Source of the DNA: Siderastrea radians
Taxonomy: Eukaryota > Cnidaria > Anthozoa > Scleractinia > Rhizangiidae
Assembly (NCBI GenBank): GCA_964017195.1
Contig: OZ024900.1
Location: forward strand, 28,390,441-28,454,440
Reading direction: 5' to 3'
Length of the DNA: 64,000 nucleotides
Positions 24,701 through 36,059 of this stretch are shown here, piece after piece (within the stretch, counting starts at the first letter, position 1; each line of letters begins with the position of its first letter). Below the pieces are notes generated by a model. It was not told where the DNA came from, ran no database searches, and worked only from the letters and a program-made list of their open reading frames with translations. Position numbers and translations under genes: made by a program.

Positions 24701-26782
24701 CCGATTACAGCATTCAATGCCATGGTTCAAATTACAACAACTTAATTACCGTGGCGTACATTTCCGTTGCCTATATCATTGCCCTTCCATTGGCCACATT
24801 TATCGCCCTTTGGAGACAGCGAAGAACTTTACTGGCCACAGAAGACGAAGAGACGCTTGACGTTCCAGAACCCAGTACCGAAGTGATCATCGGATTGCGT
24901 TTTCTCTTCGAAAACTACAAAGCGCGTGCTTGGTATTGGGAACTGGTTGAGATGTCTCGTAAAGTAATCGTCACGTCAGGTCTGATCCTTGTGGGACAAG
25001 AAAGTAGGTCCTATATTGGTCTGGCATGGGTCATTGCAGGGATGTATGGTGTCCTCTTTGCCTGGACCCACCCCATACAAGACGCTTTCGAGAACAAATT
25101 GATGACCACGTCCCTTGCAGTAACTGTTGCCAACTTGGGAATTGGGGCTGTAAGTAATATTCCTGCAGAGAAACTACCCTCGTCGGCTGATTCTTACATG
25201 GACACAGTCGTATTCAACATATTGGTTCTTGGAGCAAATTCTGCGGTCATTGGGCTTCTTGTCTGTGAGATAATGTTATAAATTTAATAACATTAGAGAG
25301 GAACTTTGTAGTTTAGAAAAGATTATCATTAGCTTAAAGATGTTTAGCAGCGATTGCTTAGTTAGCCCCAGATATCTTGAATTGATGGCTACTTCAAAGT
25401 TGACAGGGATAGGGTGTCGGTTAATTGAAACTTTGAGTTTCCATTGCTCAGTTCTTTCCTTTGTCGAGATAAATGGTTGTTCCTTCAATAAACGGTGCTT
25501 CAGTGTCGCATTAAATGGTAAAATACGCGTTTAGCAAAAATTTGTCTTCTTGCGAAAATTTATCATTTTTGTCCCCGGATCAATGAACCAAGGATTGGCA
25601 GTCACAGACTACGAACCATGCGGAGAGCAATATATTAAACAAAAGAAATTCTTTTAGGTCATTTTAGTTCTACTGAGACTTGTATTATATTCTTTTCATT
25701 TTTGGTGTGTTCTTAGTTCAATACGTTGTTCACGTGTATGGATATCTCAAGGAATGGCGGAAAAATCCACATTGGTCCTTTTCCTGCTGTCTGGCGTTGA
25801 TTCTCCCTGTCATCGATATGCCAGGAGATATAAGTGGTTTGGCTGGAACGAATGTCCTTAACACCCAGCTCGATACAGGACACATGGAAATGACCACCAT
25901 TGTGACCACCAGTGGAGCTATCGACGTTACTCTTGAAGAAGATAAACAAGATGATGATAACCCAGCAGAGGGGCAGAAAGACAACTACAATGGAGACCAA
26001 CAAGACAACAAAAGCAAAAATAACCAAGAAACTCAAACAGAGTTATCGACTTACTTCTCACCATCAGTAAGTACAATATACAGGTAGACACAGGTATGCA
26101 AGTTCACAAGTTGACAATTGAGTGCTGTTATTGGTAGGTTTGACTGGTGGAGGGACCGGAGGAGGGAGGTGCAAAGCAGGGAACATTTTGACGGTCCACT
26201 TTTATCCAAACCAATAGTAGAAATTTCTGGTAATGTGTTAGGTAATTTGTTAGAGTTTTCATTCTATTTTGATTTCGAATAAAATAAGACTCAAAAAGAG
26301 GAATTCAGAGAAATTAGATTGCAAGATTTGTTGATGTGCCAATGAAATACGCTCAAACAAAAATACTGCGTAACCGCAGAGAAGGAAAAGTGTTGTGATA
26401 TGGATAGGTTTGAATTAACTTACAAAAATGATCTAAACGAGTTTTGTTGTCATAGATGAGACCTGCTTTATCTGAAGCCACAGATTTATATGTCTTCACT
26501 GAAATCTAAGAGCTTGACTTGAGCAATGACAGGAGAGGATAAAGTGGTAATCCTCTCTTGGTGATAAATAATCCTCGCAGTTAAAGATATCAATTTAAGC
26601 AGTTGATAAAAGAACAACCTACTAAAGCAGGCTTAAAAAAGGGAGGGACATCATCGTTTCTTATTTCATCCGCAACTCACATGTATAATTATTTCATATA
26701 TTCACTTTCATTTAATAAATAATCCCTCAAATAAACGGTTACTTTTTTGTTTGCCAAGGTGTCTGCCTGTGATAACCACTGA
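15579..26782 (+). CDS. GCC2/GCC3 cysteine-rich multi-pass membrane protein gene (3' part)
   Basis: Five exons join in phase: 15579-15796, 17139-17264, 23705-25264, 25717-26066 and probably 26759-26782. All junctions are GT-AG and the phases agree (1,1,1,0). The product begins with repeated CxxC-rich modules of the GCC2/GCC3, ephrin-receptor-like type (CPVGTFSNSSS, CPNGSFVAFDRAPGTQSQDC, CPCLEGFY), which are extracellular. These lead into about eight to nine hydrophobic helices and an acidic, glutamine- and asparagine-rich cytoplasmic tail. The first exon starts in mid-codon, so the N terminus is outside or was not recognised. Proteins of this layout are numerous in cnidarians and their function is unknown; a receptor or adhesion role would be a guess. 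The intron at 17265-23704 is unusually large because it holds a hairpin repeat and a Penelope-like element. Confidence 0.8.
15797..17138 (+). other. Intron with a short hairpin
   Basis: Intron between the first two cysteine-module exons. A near-perfect inverted repeat lies at about 16193-16230, with arms containing TTCTGTCTG and CAGACAGAA around a GG loop. Nothing else was recognised. Confidence 0.6.
17139..17264 (+). CDS. Exon: second GCC2/GCC3 cysteine module
   Basis: Acceptor TTTTATAG at 17131-17138 and donor GTACGA at 17265. The exon is 126 bp and phase 1-1 on both sides. It codes for one complete module with Cys pairs CKKCPNG and CKSCPQG. The symmetrical phase is typical of shuffled extracellular modules. 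Confidence 0.85.
17341..18150 (+). mobile_element. Nonautonomous repeat with long 5' hairpin (copy 1)
   Basis: The left end is an inverted repeat with arms 17341-17422 and 17434-17515 (about 82 bp each, few mismatches) around a loop of about 11 bp. The element continues to about 18150, where ACGTCTCAAAAACAATCG partly mirrors the start CGATTTTGAGACGG. A second copy lies in reverse orientation at about 49990-50673 inside an SLC22 intron; it has only one hairpin arm. No coding capacity. The family could not be named. Confidence 0.6.
18160..19812. other. Intron sequence, no exon recognised
   Basis: Part of the large intron of the cysteine-rich gene. It holds a hammerhead-like but probably defective segment at 18471-18505 and several short open frames with no recognisable domain (18891-19584). 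Confidence 0.4.
19983..20215. repeat. Palindromic GCGATCGC minisatellite, left array
   Basis: Degenerate units of about 20-22 bp built on AACTTGCGATCGCAAGTT and TTATAACT. Each unit is close to its own reverse complement, so single strands could fold into serial hairpins. The right array at 22440-22678 is the counterpart. Confidence 0.85.
20530..22330 (+). pseudogene. Penelope-like reverse transcriptase, disrupted
   Basis: Ordered PLE blocks occur in mixed frames. FARRMRLPYFFHVHDKEPHP is at about 20685-20745. VALESYLEEVSTQLAEVKL then KPKNNLPP lie at about 20790-20870. PRIPVFYTLPKI then KPVRTGRPIMSGC are at 21133-21215, LVAVDVTSLYTNIP at about 21500-21545, and THGTAMGTKIAVAFANIF at about 21690-21750. 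YTHFSSCHPPGVKRGFIKGE with ALRLLRTNSSKT is at 21905-21995, and SLKDILVRAKL ends the RT near 22300. The segment between the ANIF block and a TFLDSN block is only about 60 bp, so the region that should hold the catalytic YxDD box is deleted. No GIY-YIG endonuclease follows. Many stops and frameshifts confirm that the copy is dead. Confidence 0.8.
22440..22678. repeat. Palindromic GCGATCGC minisatellite, right array
   Basis: Same unit as the left array, in a region that is inverted with respect to it. It ends where the inverted terminal segment (AGCAAAGGTTGAAAGTCAG) begins. Confidence 0.85.
22800..23704 (+). other. Intron sequence with three CRE palindromes
   Basis: Rest of the large intron. About 23030-23110 (CTCCCATAGTATCAGCTGTA...) resembles the dispersed sequence at 58275-58340. 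Three perfect TGACGTCA octamers lie at 23213-23220, 23230-23237 and 23244-23251. No exon recognised. Confidence 0.5.
23705..25264 (+). CDS. Large exon: last cysteine module and membrane domain
   Basis: Acceptor at 23703-23704; donor GTGAGA at 25265. Phase 1 to 1. It starts GTETDFFAGLRACPCLEGFY, followed by Cys-rich pairs up to CNKCPSKSW. Hydrophobic helices follow: SWIAGQISVIVVILLIIIAV, TIKIAIGFYQVTYGLL, FANLFAIMAMNVAVIVIAGV, NLFFILYITYLSTCYKTA, TVAYISVAYIIALPLATFIA, KVIVTSGLILVG, YIGLAWVIAGMYGVLFAW, TTSLAVTVANLGIGAV and VVFNILVLGANSAVIGLLV. The motif WYWELVEMSRK sits before the late helices and recurs in this protein type. The frame would run to TAA at 25279, but using the donor at 25265 continues the last helix in phase into the next exon. 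Confidence 0.85.
25717..26066 (+). CDS. Exon: end of last helix and cytoplasmic tail
   Basis: Acceptor TTCTTAG at 25710-25716; donor GTAAGT at 26067. It begins QYVVHVYGYLKEWRKNPHW, completing the helix of the previous exon, then gives an acidic tail rich in D, N, Q and T (EEDKQDDDNPAEGQKDN). Phase 1 in, phase 0 out. Confidence 0.8.
26759..26782 (+). CDS. Probable terminal exon
   Basis: Acceptor TTTGCCAAG ending at 26758, in phase 0 with the previous donor. It gives seven codons, VSACDNH, and TGA at 26780-26782. The acceptor has a good pyrimidine tract, but the exon is too short to be sure. If intron 4 is retained, the frame would end at 26085-26087 instead. Confidence 0.45.
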   Translation: MSACDNH

Positions 26783-29700
26783 TGCCACTGATGGAACTGC
26801 AACGAAAACCCCTTGGAAAAAAGGACAAACAAGCTGGCAAGGAACATGCAATGTTATTAACTATTGCTACATAATAGTTTTGAACTTGCTACAAATCAAT
26901 ACGTAGACATTTGCGTAGGACTTATTTAGTTTTCTGTAAACGTAAAAGCAGGGAAATATTAATCGCATTTATCACCTTGACAAAATTACTGACATTATTT
27001 CTCGTTCGTGCCTGCTACAGAAGAAATCGATAACATTTTCGTAGATTTTGATTAGATTGTTTTATTGATTAATAATCACAGCAGGAAAAATCAATTTTAA
27101 AAACAATGTATCCATTCTATCTTATTAACCTTTCCTAATCATCATTTATCTGTGATGTTTGCCTTAAAGGAACGATGACATTTTGTTAGTTTTTATAAGA
27201 CTTACGTCCGGTTTCCATGTGATGATAGTTCGAACGATCCAGCGATCGCTGGAAACGTGTTAAACGTTTCTCAGCCTTCACAGCGACCTCAATGATCACA
27301 TGAAAACTACATTGTATGGTTTATTGTAACGGAAACAAAAGGCAGGAAATAGTTAACCAGCATACCTATTTTGGTATCGTTTCCTAAAGTCATATTTATC
27401 TCCTATACCTCTAAAGAAAATTTTGATTTTTGTTTAGCTTTTTTTAGGATACCACAGTAACAGGATAATGGCAACATGTAAAAATGTTATTCATATTTAT
27501 CTTTCCATAAATATATTTATCCTTTTTGCCTGCTGTAAGAAAATGTTTTTAATAGTTTTGGTAAAACTCAAAGGCAGGAATAAAAGCTTTGAAAATGCGT
27601 TAACCTTAGTAGCCTCAATAGTCGTATTAAAGTTCAAATGGAGTGATTTTTTCAAATAATTTCCTTGACCATGCAAGAAAAGACTATAACGCCCCAAATC
27701 TGCCCTAACCCGTGATCAGACGCCTTTCCTGCTCCTCTCCTGCGCCCCCCCCAACAAAAAACAAAGAACGCCTGATCGCCTTTCGCGCTCCCTCTTCGCT
27801 CTACTAAAAATAGAACGCCCGATCGCAGGTTAAATCTGCCCAGACCTGACACCGCTACGAAATGCTTTAAATACTCTGCTTTCACCTCTTTTTAGAACTA
27901 TCAAGTTCTTCCGGCCTTTATCAATTGAAATCCACTACTGATTGCAAAGACGGTGCCGAATCAACTGGCGCCCAAAACATAACTATCATGATTGCAATCG
28001 TAAGAAAATAAATGTAGATGTTCTCACGGTTTCGTTCGTCATTTCGTAGAGTATGTAAGGAAACTGAGGTGCTGTGGTAACTTATAAGATTTCTTTCACG
28101 TAAAAACCTTTGAATCCCACTCGATTTTGTCAAATTTGGAATGCGCACTTCCGGCATTTCTCACTAGTGACCATCCACGGGATTTCCAGGACGAGAGATT
28201 CTATAACGCGGAACGAGAAAGTCAGGCAGTTTTGTCATCAAAATTTTCCTTTGTTTTACATTACACAACGTTTGACTTCACACTAGGCTCTTAGGCATTA
28301 GTTTTGCTTAACCAAAAATTATGTGAGAAGCCAAAAACTACGGAAAAATTATAGATCATATAAATCAATTAAGTCTTGGAAAATTCCGTAAGCATACGAA
28401 CAGGCGTGTAGTCGATTGCCTTGACTGACATGCTGCACAATTTCTCAAACGGTAAACAAAGCTATATATGTTATTTGCCTATATGGAGGCTGTGTAGGCT
28501 GAATTGAGCCCCAGGGTCGTACTCAAATTTCTACACGAACTGATTTTAACGTACATCGGTCATTTTACTATTACTATTACATTCTGTTTCAGTAGTAAAA
28601 TTTAATCAACACCAGGCCACCCTACCCTTATATCTCTAGGGGAAAATCAGCTGTTAAATTTTGAGGGTCAAAAGGGTACAGAAATTAAAACTGAGTAGCT
28701 TTACGCGTACACGAAACGCATGCTCGTAGAACATAAGAGAAAAATAACTGATTTACGTTTTTCTTCCAGGGGGAGAACAAATCACAATAAATTTCTTCGA
28801 TTAGCGATTTTTCTAAGGCTCGTGGGAAGAACTTGAAAAAAAAAATGAACCCCAATATCAACAGGCATATTCTCCTCATTGTTCTTGAAGTATTTCTTAT
28901 AATACTACTTGGGAGAATTTACTTAAACATCACGACATTCATCTTTGGTGATCATTTCCTTTATTCTCATGACCTGTGTGTGTAAAAATCTGTATGGACA
29001 TGTTCTAACTGGATTACAAGGTGTGTGGATATAGGAAAATGTCTGATCTGGCAGTAATCAACAGTTACATCACGAAGTCGAGTCGTGATTTATGCATTAA
29101 CACAGATGTTCTCGGGGCTAGTAACGCAATCCAGTCCTCCTCGTGGGCGAGGAGCGCGTCACGACCCAAAAAAGGTACGTGCTGGAGGCTACAACAGCAG
29201 TGGATGAGTTTACAGTCAACGAGGCGCCCAATACCGTTATGAGTTAGTGTAAGAGGAGATTGAGTGAAATCATATTATAACTTAATAGCTTTTAATTTAT
29301 TAAGTGGTCAATTGAAATTGGTTTTAGTGGTCAATTAAAATTAACCTCTCCCCGTGGGGGACGTTTCAGGGACAATGAAACAAATAATCCAAATGAACAC
29401 AACAGAGTTAAGAACCCCAACTGGTTCAATAATCATCGCAGGTTATGTAGAAACGTAGGAAGATGCAAAGACAGCATGAGAAAAAATAATTATAAATAAA
29501 ATAAAATATCGAGTTGATTCCTTAGTGGAGGGGGGGGGGGACAGGGAGGCGGGAGAAGAGGGTGCGGGAAGCGGGATTCTCAAGGTGGTGAGAAAAAGGG
29601 AAAATTATAAAAAAGTGCAAAGAGGCGGGAACCAACAAAGCCAGGGGGGAACCGGGATTAATGGGTACGGCAAGTGGGAGGTTTAACCCCCCTGTCCCCC
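26783..29700. other. Intergenic stretch, no gene recognised
   Basis: AT-rich sequence with short open frames only. A perfect 14-bp palindrome CCAGCGATCGCTGG lies at 27239-27252. Poly-G occurs at about 29529-29539. Confidence 0.4.
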
Positions 29701-29704
29701 CCCC

Positions 29705-29840
29705 TCCTTAGACAAGAAACTTTAATCTACATTGTTTCTTTCTCCATAGGTGTATAAATGGGTACAAGCCAGCTGTTAGGGAACCCTAACAAAAATGTTG
29801 GGTGGGGGGGGGGGGGAGATGACCCTGCGATGGACAGGTT
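29705..29840 (+). repeat. SINE fragment
   Basis: It contains GACAAGAAACTTTA, then AGGTGTATAAATGGGTAC and GACCCTGCGATGGA, in the same order as the 3' body of the SINE at 52624. A poly-G run interrupts it near 29806. It lacks the tRNA-like head. Confidence 0.6.
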
Positions 29841-30349
29841 GTTTTTCGCTTTGCTCTGATTTTTCTCGATGTAGAACTGTCTTTCTACAATAATTTTAGA
29901 AGCAATTTGTTTCGTTGCAACCTTGTTAAACCTATAAACCTCCGTGTTGAACAAATCTCAAGCTGCAACTGACCGGTGACGACGCTGTCCTTTGAATTGC
30001 GCAGGAATATCGGAGTAGCAATTAAACTCAAGCAATTTTCAGCAAGGTACAGCAAACATTTTAATTTGAGTTAACTGTGTAGAATGATAACTGTCAGTTC
30101 AGGCACGTAGGGCCAGCTGTGGTACCAAAGTTTGAAACGTGTGGTTAGAGATTTCCACCCAAAAGCGGGAAAAGTAACGTTTCCCCCATTGTTTACTTCA
30201 ACTTTTCCTTCCGCGCGTTTCACTATTTCACTTGTGTTTTTTTAACTCTCTGCCAGGTCTGTTCACTATGCCCCTGACAAGAATGACAGACCCTCAGCAG
30301 ACTAAAAAATTTTCCCGACGGTTAACATTCTATGCGGTATCTAATTTAA

Positions 30350-30929
30350 CCCTATTCTGCCTGGGCTTTTTTTGAGTTTCTGTGCCCCCCCCCCCCTCCT
30401 ATAGATCTCGAAAAGTATTAAAGCTCTTGCGATGAAACTTGACACGTTTGTAGAACGTCATTAGCTGAACAGATTGGGCTTATGGCGTGTCAGTTATGAC
30501 GTGTCGTGAGGTCACAATAACGTTACAAACCCGCCATTTTGAATTTGAGGCCGCCATCTTGAATCCCAACATGCAGTCACACAGCTGACAATGACGTCGC
30601 CAACAAATATACGATTTGTTCTAAGAAACATACTTAGTCAAAACAAGCACAAAAAAGTAAAAAATTGTCTTCTTCTTACAAACGAAGGGGGAAAACCTGA
30701 AAAAAGTCTGAAAAAAGACAGAAAATAGTCAAAATACACTTCTGAGTAGACGGTTGCTATGGAAACGTCAATCATCATAGACACGTCATTGACACAGGAA
30801 AATTTTCTCTGATAAAGTTTAGGAAAAGTCACGAGATTTGGTGATTATTCGTCTGTCGTTTAAAAGTTATAATTCGTTAAAGTCAGCGCGGGCACAATGT
30901 TCCCCCCCCCCCCCCCAGGCAGAATAGGG
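30350..30929. mobile_element. MITE with TTAA target duplication
   Basis: The terminal inverted repeats CCCTATTCTGCCTGG (30350) and CCAGGCAGAATAGGG (ending 30929) are flanked on both sides by TTAA (30346-30349 and 30930-30933). Each TIR is followed inward by a poly-C run on the plus strand. The 580-bp interior has no coding capacity. A TTAA duplication is the signature of piggyBac and Kolobok elements; which of these mobilised it cannot be told from ends alone. Confidence 0.85.
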
Positions 30930-30934
30930 TTAAA

Positions 30935-33900
30935 CTTTTGGTGAGCTCACTAAAAAGAGTTGTAAAAAGCTAATACACGATTAATCTTACTATCAATTTT
31001 TTTTTCGGTTTTCTTTCACTGGCATTATCAAATAGACTTCTACTGATTTCTTAAAAGCCACGCCGGAAATGCTTTTTCTATATTCTGAACCAAACTGGCA
31101 GCGGATTTTGTTCGTTTCCAAAAGGGGTAGGTGTATTTTAGCCATTGTTGGGTTGCCGGGTTTGTGGGCGTTTGTTCGCGCCATTGGTCATTTACCGTTT
31201 GTCTGGCTGACATTTCGCTCGTCCGATTGTCGGGTTTGTTTGTTCTCTCAAACGCATTCTTCTCCGTTAGTTCATTTACTGCATTCGTTTGTTCGTTTGT
31301 GGCCATTCATTCGGTCACATGGCTTGTGCGTTCATCCATTGCCTTTAGCCTTGAGCTTCCCTTCATGTGACTGTTTACCTGTTAACTCATAAAACAATAA
31401 ACTCCATCATAAAGTCCAAAATATATTACCCAGAAGAGTCGCTTCCTGCTACAGAGCCTCATGGCTCATACAATCGAGTTGAAGTTGCTGCATCACTGCG
31501 ATGGTATCTTTCCTTTTGTTTTTGTCTCTCGCCTTTCACTACCTCAAATCCCCCGCTATCACAAAGGGATACTGAATCACTTCCCTTGGGCTTGCTTATT
31601 ATTCCACCCTCATATTCTACTGTCTATCGCAAACTCTCGAATCGTTTGCTATCTTGAACAAAGTTGGTGTGACTTCCCGTGGCCTTTTAGGTAATTAACT
31701 CTGTGTCTACAATTACAGTAATTATGGCATTGGTTGGACGAGAAAACTGAAAAGACAAAACTGCACAAATTTGTACCATAAGCGTTGGCAATTCGTTTTA
31801 ATGTAAGGGTACCCTATGGTAGCCAACACATTATTTGAACGATTTAACATTCTACTTACTATAGAAAAATAGAAAAAGAGATCCTACACGCCTAGTTGGC
31901 ACCAACTCTGTAAACTTGACCTGTTTCACGTGCTGTGCGCGGGGTTAAATTCTAAACCCTCTAGGCCCCCACACGGGAGCAGTTTTCGATGGGTCAAATT
32001 AACGTGGTATACCCGGGGTCGGGAGCAATTTTGTTACGATGGCGCTTCCCCGTGTCGGCAGCGATCGGCGAGCGGATAAGACGAAAGACAAAAGGCTGCT
32101 TTTGTGGCAAAAACGGCGAGATTTTTGCCCACTTATTGTGAACTTTTGACTCCGAAGAGAAAACTTTAGGAAGATAATGCAAGCGGGACTGTACTGGTTT
32201 GGATTTTGTGGAAGTGGAAGTGTTTTGAGTACTATTGCCGAGCTCCGTTGAAAAAAAAGTCTCTCCGTTTCTCACCCGTTTCTCAATGGTAAAGTGAATT
32301 TCATTTAAAAACATGAGAGGACGGATAAAGCGTTAACTGTCAGTATCGTTTCACGCAGAGTTTTTTTCGGCTTTTCTTGGGAAAGTGTGAAAATCTGTTT
32401 AACTGTTGGAAATGAAGCTATCATCGCTTGTTTATAAAGCTACGGTGAATATTGTAAAATGACACTATGTTCTGAATGAAAGACATAAAGTTTTGGTTTT
32501 CATCGAAACGTGATTCCCTGAAATATATAAAGGATTGAATTTTGTGACATTTCGCCACGAGTAAGATGTACACAGTCTTTCACCCCTTGGCTAGCCGATG
32601 AAATTGTTTTCGAAGGCAAAGCTGTGCTCAATTTCGAATTTATCCTCGTTAGTTATCCTTCGACTATTCGCTGAGGCTAACAAAGCCTATAGGCGTACCA
32701 AGGCGCATCAGAGGAAGCGATCTCAAATGTCTCTCAATAATTCACGCGGATTTCCGTCCACCCCTTTTCGATTTTGTGTACAGCGGGTAAAACTAAGCTC
32801 TCCAAGAATGGAAAGAAAAACACGAGGTGTATTGATATTTTGTCGCGATCAACCAAAAACAAGGAGCAGTCTCTCTGGCTTTTCTACACAGGATATTCGA
32901 GAAAAAATATATGGGTGCGAGCGTAAAAACCGCCTGCCGCGAGGAAACGTGCCTCGCTTTTGCATTGAGCCAAGCCCAACGATTGTGTAATTTGTTGTGC
33001 GCCCCAAAATGTGTCATTGTACAATCTCTACAGGAATTATGGTCACAAGCTGCGTGTATTCCTTTCCAACTGATGAAATTTTCTCACTATTTCGAAAAGA
33101 TCAGTTCTCAGTATCTTATTTTATTTATTTATTTATTTATTTTGCAATTTCTGCTTTTTCTAGTTTCTCCAAAAGTTCTAAATAGGTACAGGAACCATCA
33201 ACTTGTACGGATGAAACTCGATCTGTACTTGCTCCGCGTATGCCTGTATAAACGTAAATATTCTCGCGCAAGTTTTAAAAGACTCAGTCAATGCGTCTGC
33301 GATTCTCGTCAACTTCTTCAATTGCAAGTTTGTACTTCATTCTTAGATTTTATGAAAAAAGGTTTCCCTTCCTCAAATCATTTATTATAACTGAATTTAA
33401 ACGTATACTGCACGTGATGAACCCTCTTTGATGCATGTATAGTCGTAACATAAGCCCAGCGAACTTTTGTCACTGCTTTACTGACAAACGAAAAGCGCAC
33501 GATGAAGACAAGTAGCCCTTAGGAAAAAATGTGGATTTCTAATTCCCTTTGAGCCCTTCCCCCTCCTTTCCCCGTCGGTTTTTGGCAACGTTTAAACCAA
33601 ATGTATCTTGGCTTTCATCCAAACATTTTCTCGAAACGTGCTGGGGCTAGGTTCATTGAACACACCATACTAGGTGGATTCCCAAGTGAATCCACCGGGT
33701 TTCAACTTCTCTTATTTACTTTGACACAGTTATTTACTGGCTAGCTCTGGCATGAACTTTCAAAACAATCAGGTGTCATAAACTAAAACCAAACCAATTA
33801 CAAGATGCAGACAATCAAATGAGCCAATGAGAACTCGTAGAAAATACATGTGACCAGTGCCAAGCATGGAAAAAACGTTCAAGGGCGAAACAAATTGGTT

Positions 33901-36050
33901 GTCATTGCAGTATACGTCCCTAAGTCTAAAAAACTGTGTTAGTAGGCTGCCAAATTGTTTGAAGACAGTAGCCTAGTACAGAGGGTTTTCAGCCATAGTC
34001 TTCTCGCTCTCTTCTCGGCCGGGTCATTCTAATAATTTGTTGTTGTTCTGTTTTTCTTCTGTGTGTTTTTTGTTTTGCTTTTACCAACTGCCCTTGGTGT
34101 AGCGACATTTATTTCTCGTGACAGCAGCAAACACAAACTGGCAAAAGATGTGTCATCTTGGCAGCCCCGCTAATGAAAGATGTGTCACCTTAAGAGTAGG
34201 AATGGTTGTCACCGTCACAAAGAAAGAAATATTCTTCCACTGACTGAGTTTCAATCAGGGTTTTTTTCCTTTTTTTTCTCTCAAACTTCATTGCTATGAG
34301 AAGTGAGAAGACTATGGCTCAGGTTGATCACGGATTTCGCTAAAAGCTGCTTTCCGACTAAAAATCGCTGCTTTAAACTTTCTAAATATTTCTGTTCATT
34401 TTGCCAGTTCGAGACTTAGTTATGCAGACCGCCCTTGTCCTTAACTCTACTTAATTACTATGATCGAGTAGGCTGACAAATTGTTTCCAAAAATTATCTG
34501 AGCACAAAGCGGGTTTTGTAACCATAGCTTTCATTCCTTAAAGAGCCAGTATCACCCAAGTGCTTTGCGCGGCGAGGTACATTTTTCATATATGAAAAAT
34601 CCGCCATTTTCTTGATTGTTGTGAAGTCTGATTTGTATCTTCTTCCATCGCTACCGTTAGCGATCTGAAAGCACTAGCGTGAGTTTTAACTTGAAATTTA
34701 AGTGTCGTCGTATCGATTAAGTAGTATATTTCCGAATTCTAAAGTGTTTTCGCTGTGGAGAAGGAGATAATTTAAATTCAATGCTTCGTAGGTTTCAGGA
34801 AAGCTGAGGCGAAGGCTGAGTCTTCCGGGCTCACGAGCGTTTCAGGCTGAAGGCTCCCGATCCAGTTAAAGCCCGCGTTATACCTTAGCAGCGGTAGAGT
34901 TTTGAGAGGAGTCAGCTGGCCCCAATAGTATTGTGCGTTCGATCCCGTGAGAATGTAGTTTTCCGCTCTCCTAAAAACGCTCTTGTGTGATACTTCGTTC
35001 TACCACTGAATTTGATTGTTATTGTGTTGAGAACGGTGGTGGCAAAATTGTCTTCTAGTATAGGTATTCTTGCTGGGAGGCTTAAGTTTTATTTTTTGAT
35101 TGCGAATTTGGAATGACAGGCTACTTATTTGGCCTTTTTGCTAAGTATTCACTTTGTGTTCGAGAAAGACTTCGACTGAGTTTACAGTGTGACAGCTCAA
35201 AATTGATCCAGTTGCCACAGGCCAGTTTCACGTTACAACGTCTTTGTGTTTGCTACAGAGTACTTTTGGTCAATGGAAAGGTACGTGGATGACCTTTGTC
35301 GATAACAAGATGGCTGAAGAAAGGATTTGTTTGAAGGCGGCTTCGCAAATATTTGCAGTACGAAAACCACCTCTTTTAGTCCTGGCTCTGTACATCGAAG
35401 AGTGCTAATCAATCATTCCTGTTATTCAGTGGAAGTTTGTAGACATGGTTTCAGTTTGCAGCTATTTTGAATTTCTGAAAGACAAGTGTTTTTCAATATG
35501 CGAAGAAAGATATCAGTGTTTTACGCAACGTGGTTTGGTGTCATGAAATCTAGATGTGATGAAGCAGATGGTCGCGGCTTTCTGCCATCCCAGTGGATAA
35601 ATTTGACAGTTGCCAAAGGTTTATTTTCACTTTTTCTTGTAGTTTATTGAGGTTTGTTTCTTTATTTGTTGAAATATCACGAAGTCTGGTTAACAGCTGA
35701 CCTATGAGTATTGTACGGCTCGCTCAAAAGTTCAGATTTACTTCACTGGAGTGCATTAAAGTAAGTTTATAAAGCTTAATCCGTAGAATGCTCTTTCTTT
35801 TTCGTTATAAGTCGATGTAAAACTACCATTAGCCTGACACGAAAGGGATTTTTTTTGTGTTTATTGACAAAAGATTCATCTTACAATCATAACCAAACTT
35901 ACAACAACATTAGACAAGGGAAATAACACAACTGAACGGTATAGCAATATTATACAGTCTAACAATATTCTCCTACTCACAAACTATTGTAACACAACAT
36001 AACGGCAATTTAATAAGTTAATATATGTTACATGTAAACTGTTGTAGAAA
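30935..36050. other. Long stretch without a recognised gene
   Basis: Several open frames of 100-160 codons (31069-31392, 31994-32314, 32598-32990, 32911-33390) have no recognisable domain and overlap open frames on the other strand. A direct repeat pair starts near 33938 and 34465 (GTAGGCTG.CAAATTGTTT ... CCATAG.CTT). An inverted pair AGCCATAGTCTTCTC / GAGAAGACTATGGCT lies at about 33992 and 34305. A small hairpin GGTGGATTC...GAATCCACC lies at 33674-33697. (TTTA)n occurs at about 33119-33140. Exons of an unrecognised gene cannot be excluded. Confidence 0.35.
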
Positions 36051-36059
36051 GGCAAGAAG

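Noticed and set aside
31069..31392. 107-codon + strand ORF with hydrophobic stretches
   Set aside because: Made of CGTTTGT- and CATTCG-like words and overlapped by an equally open frame on the other strand.
32598..33390. Two overlapping open frames of 130 and 159 codons
   Set aside because: No recognisable family and no splice context; overlapped by antisense open frames, so composition is the simpler explanation.
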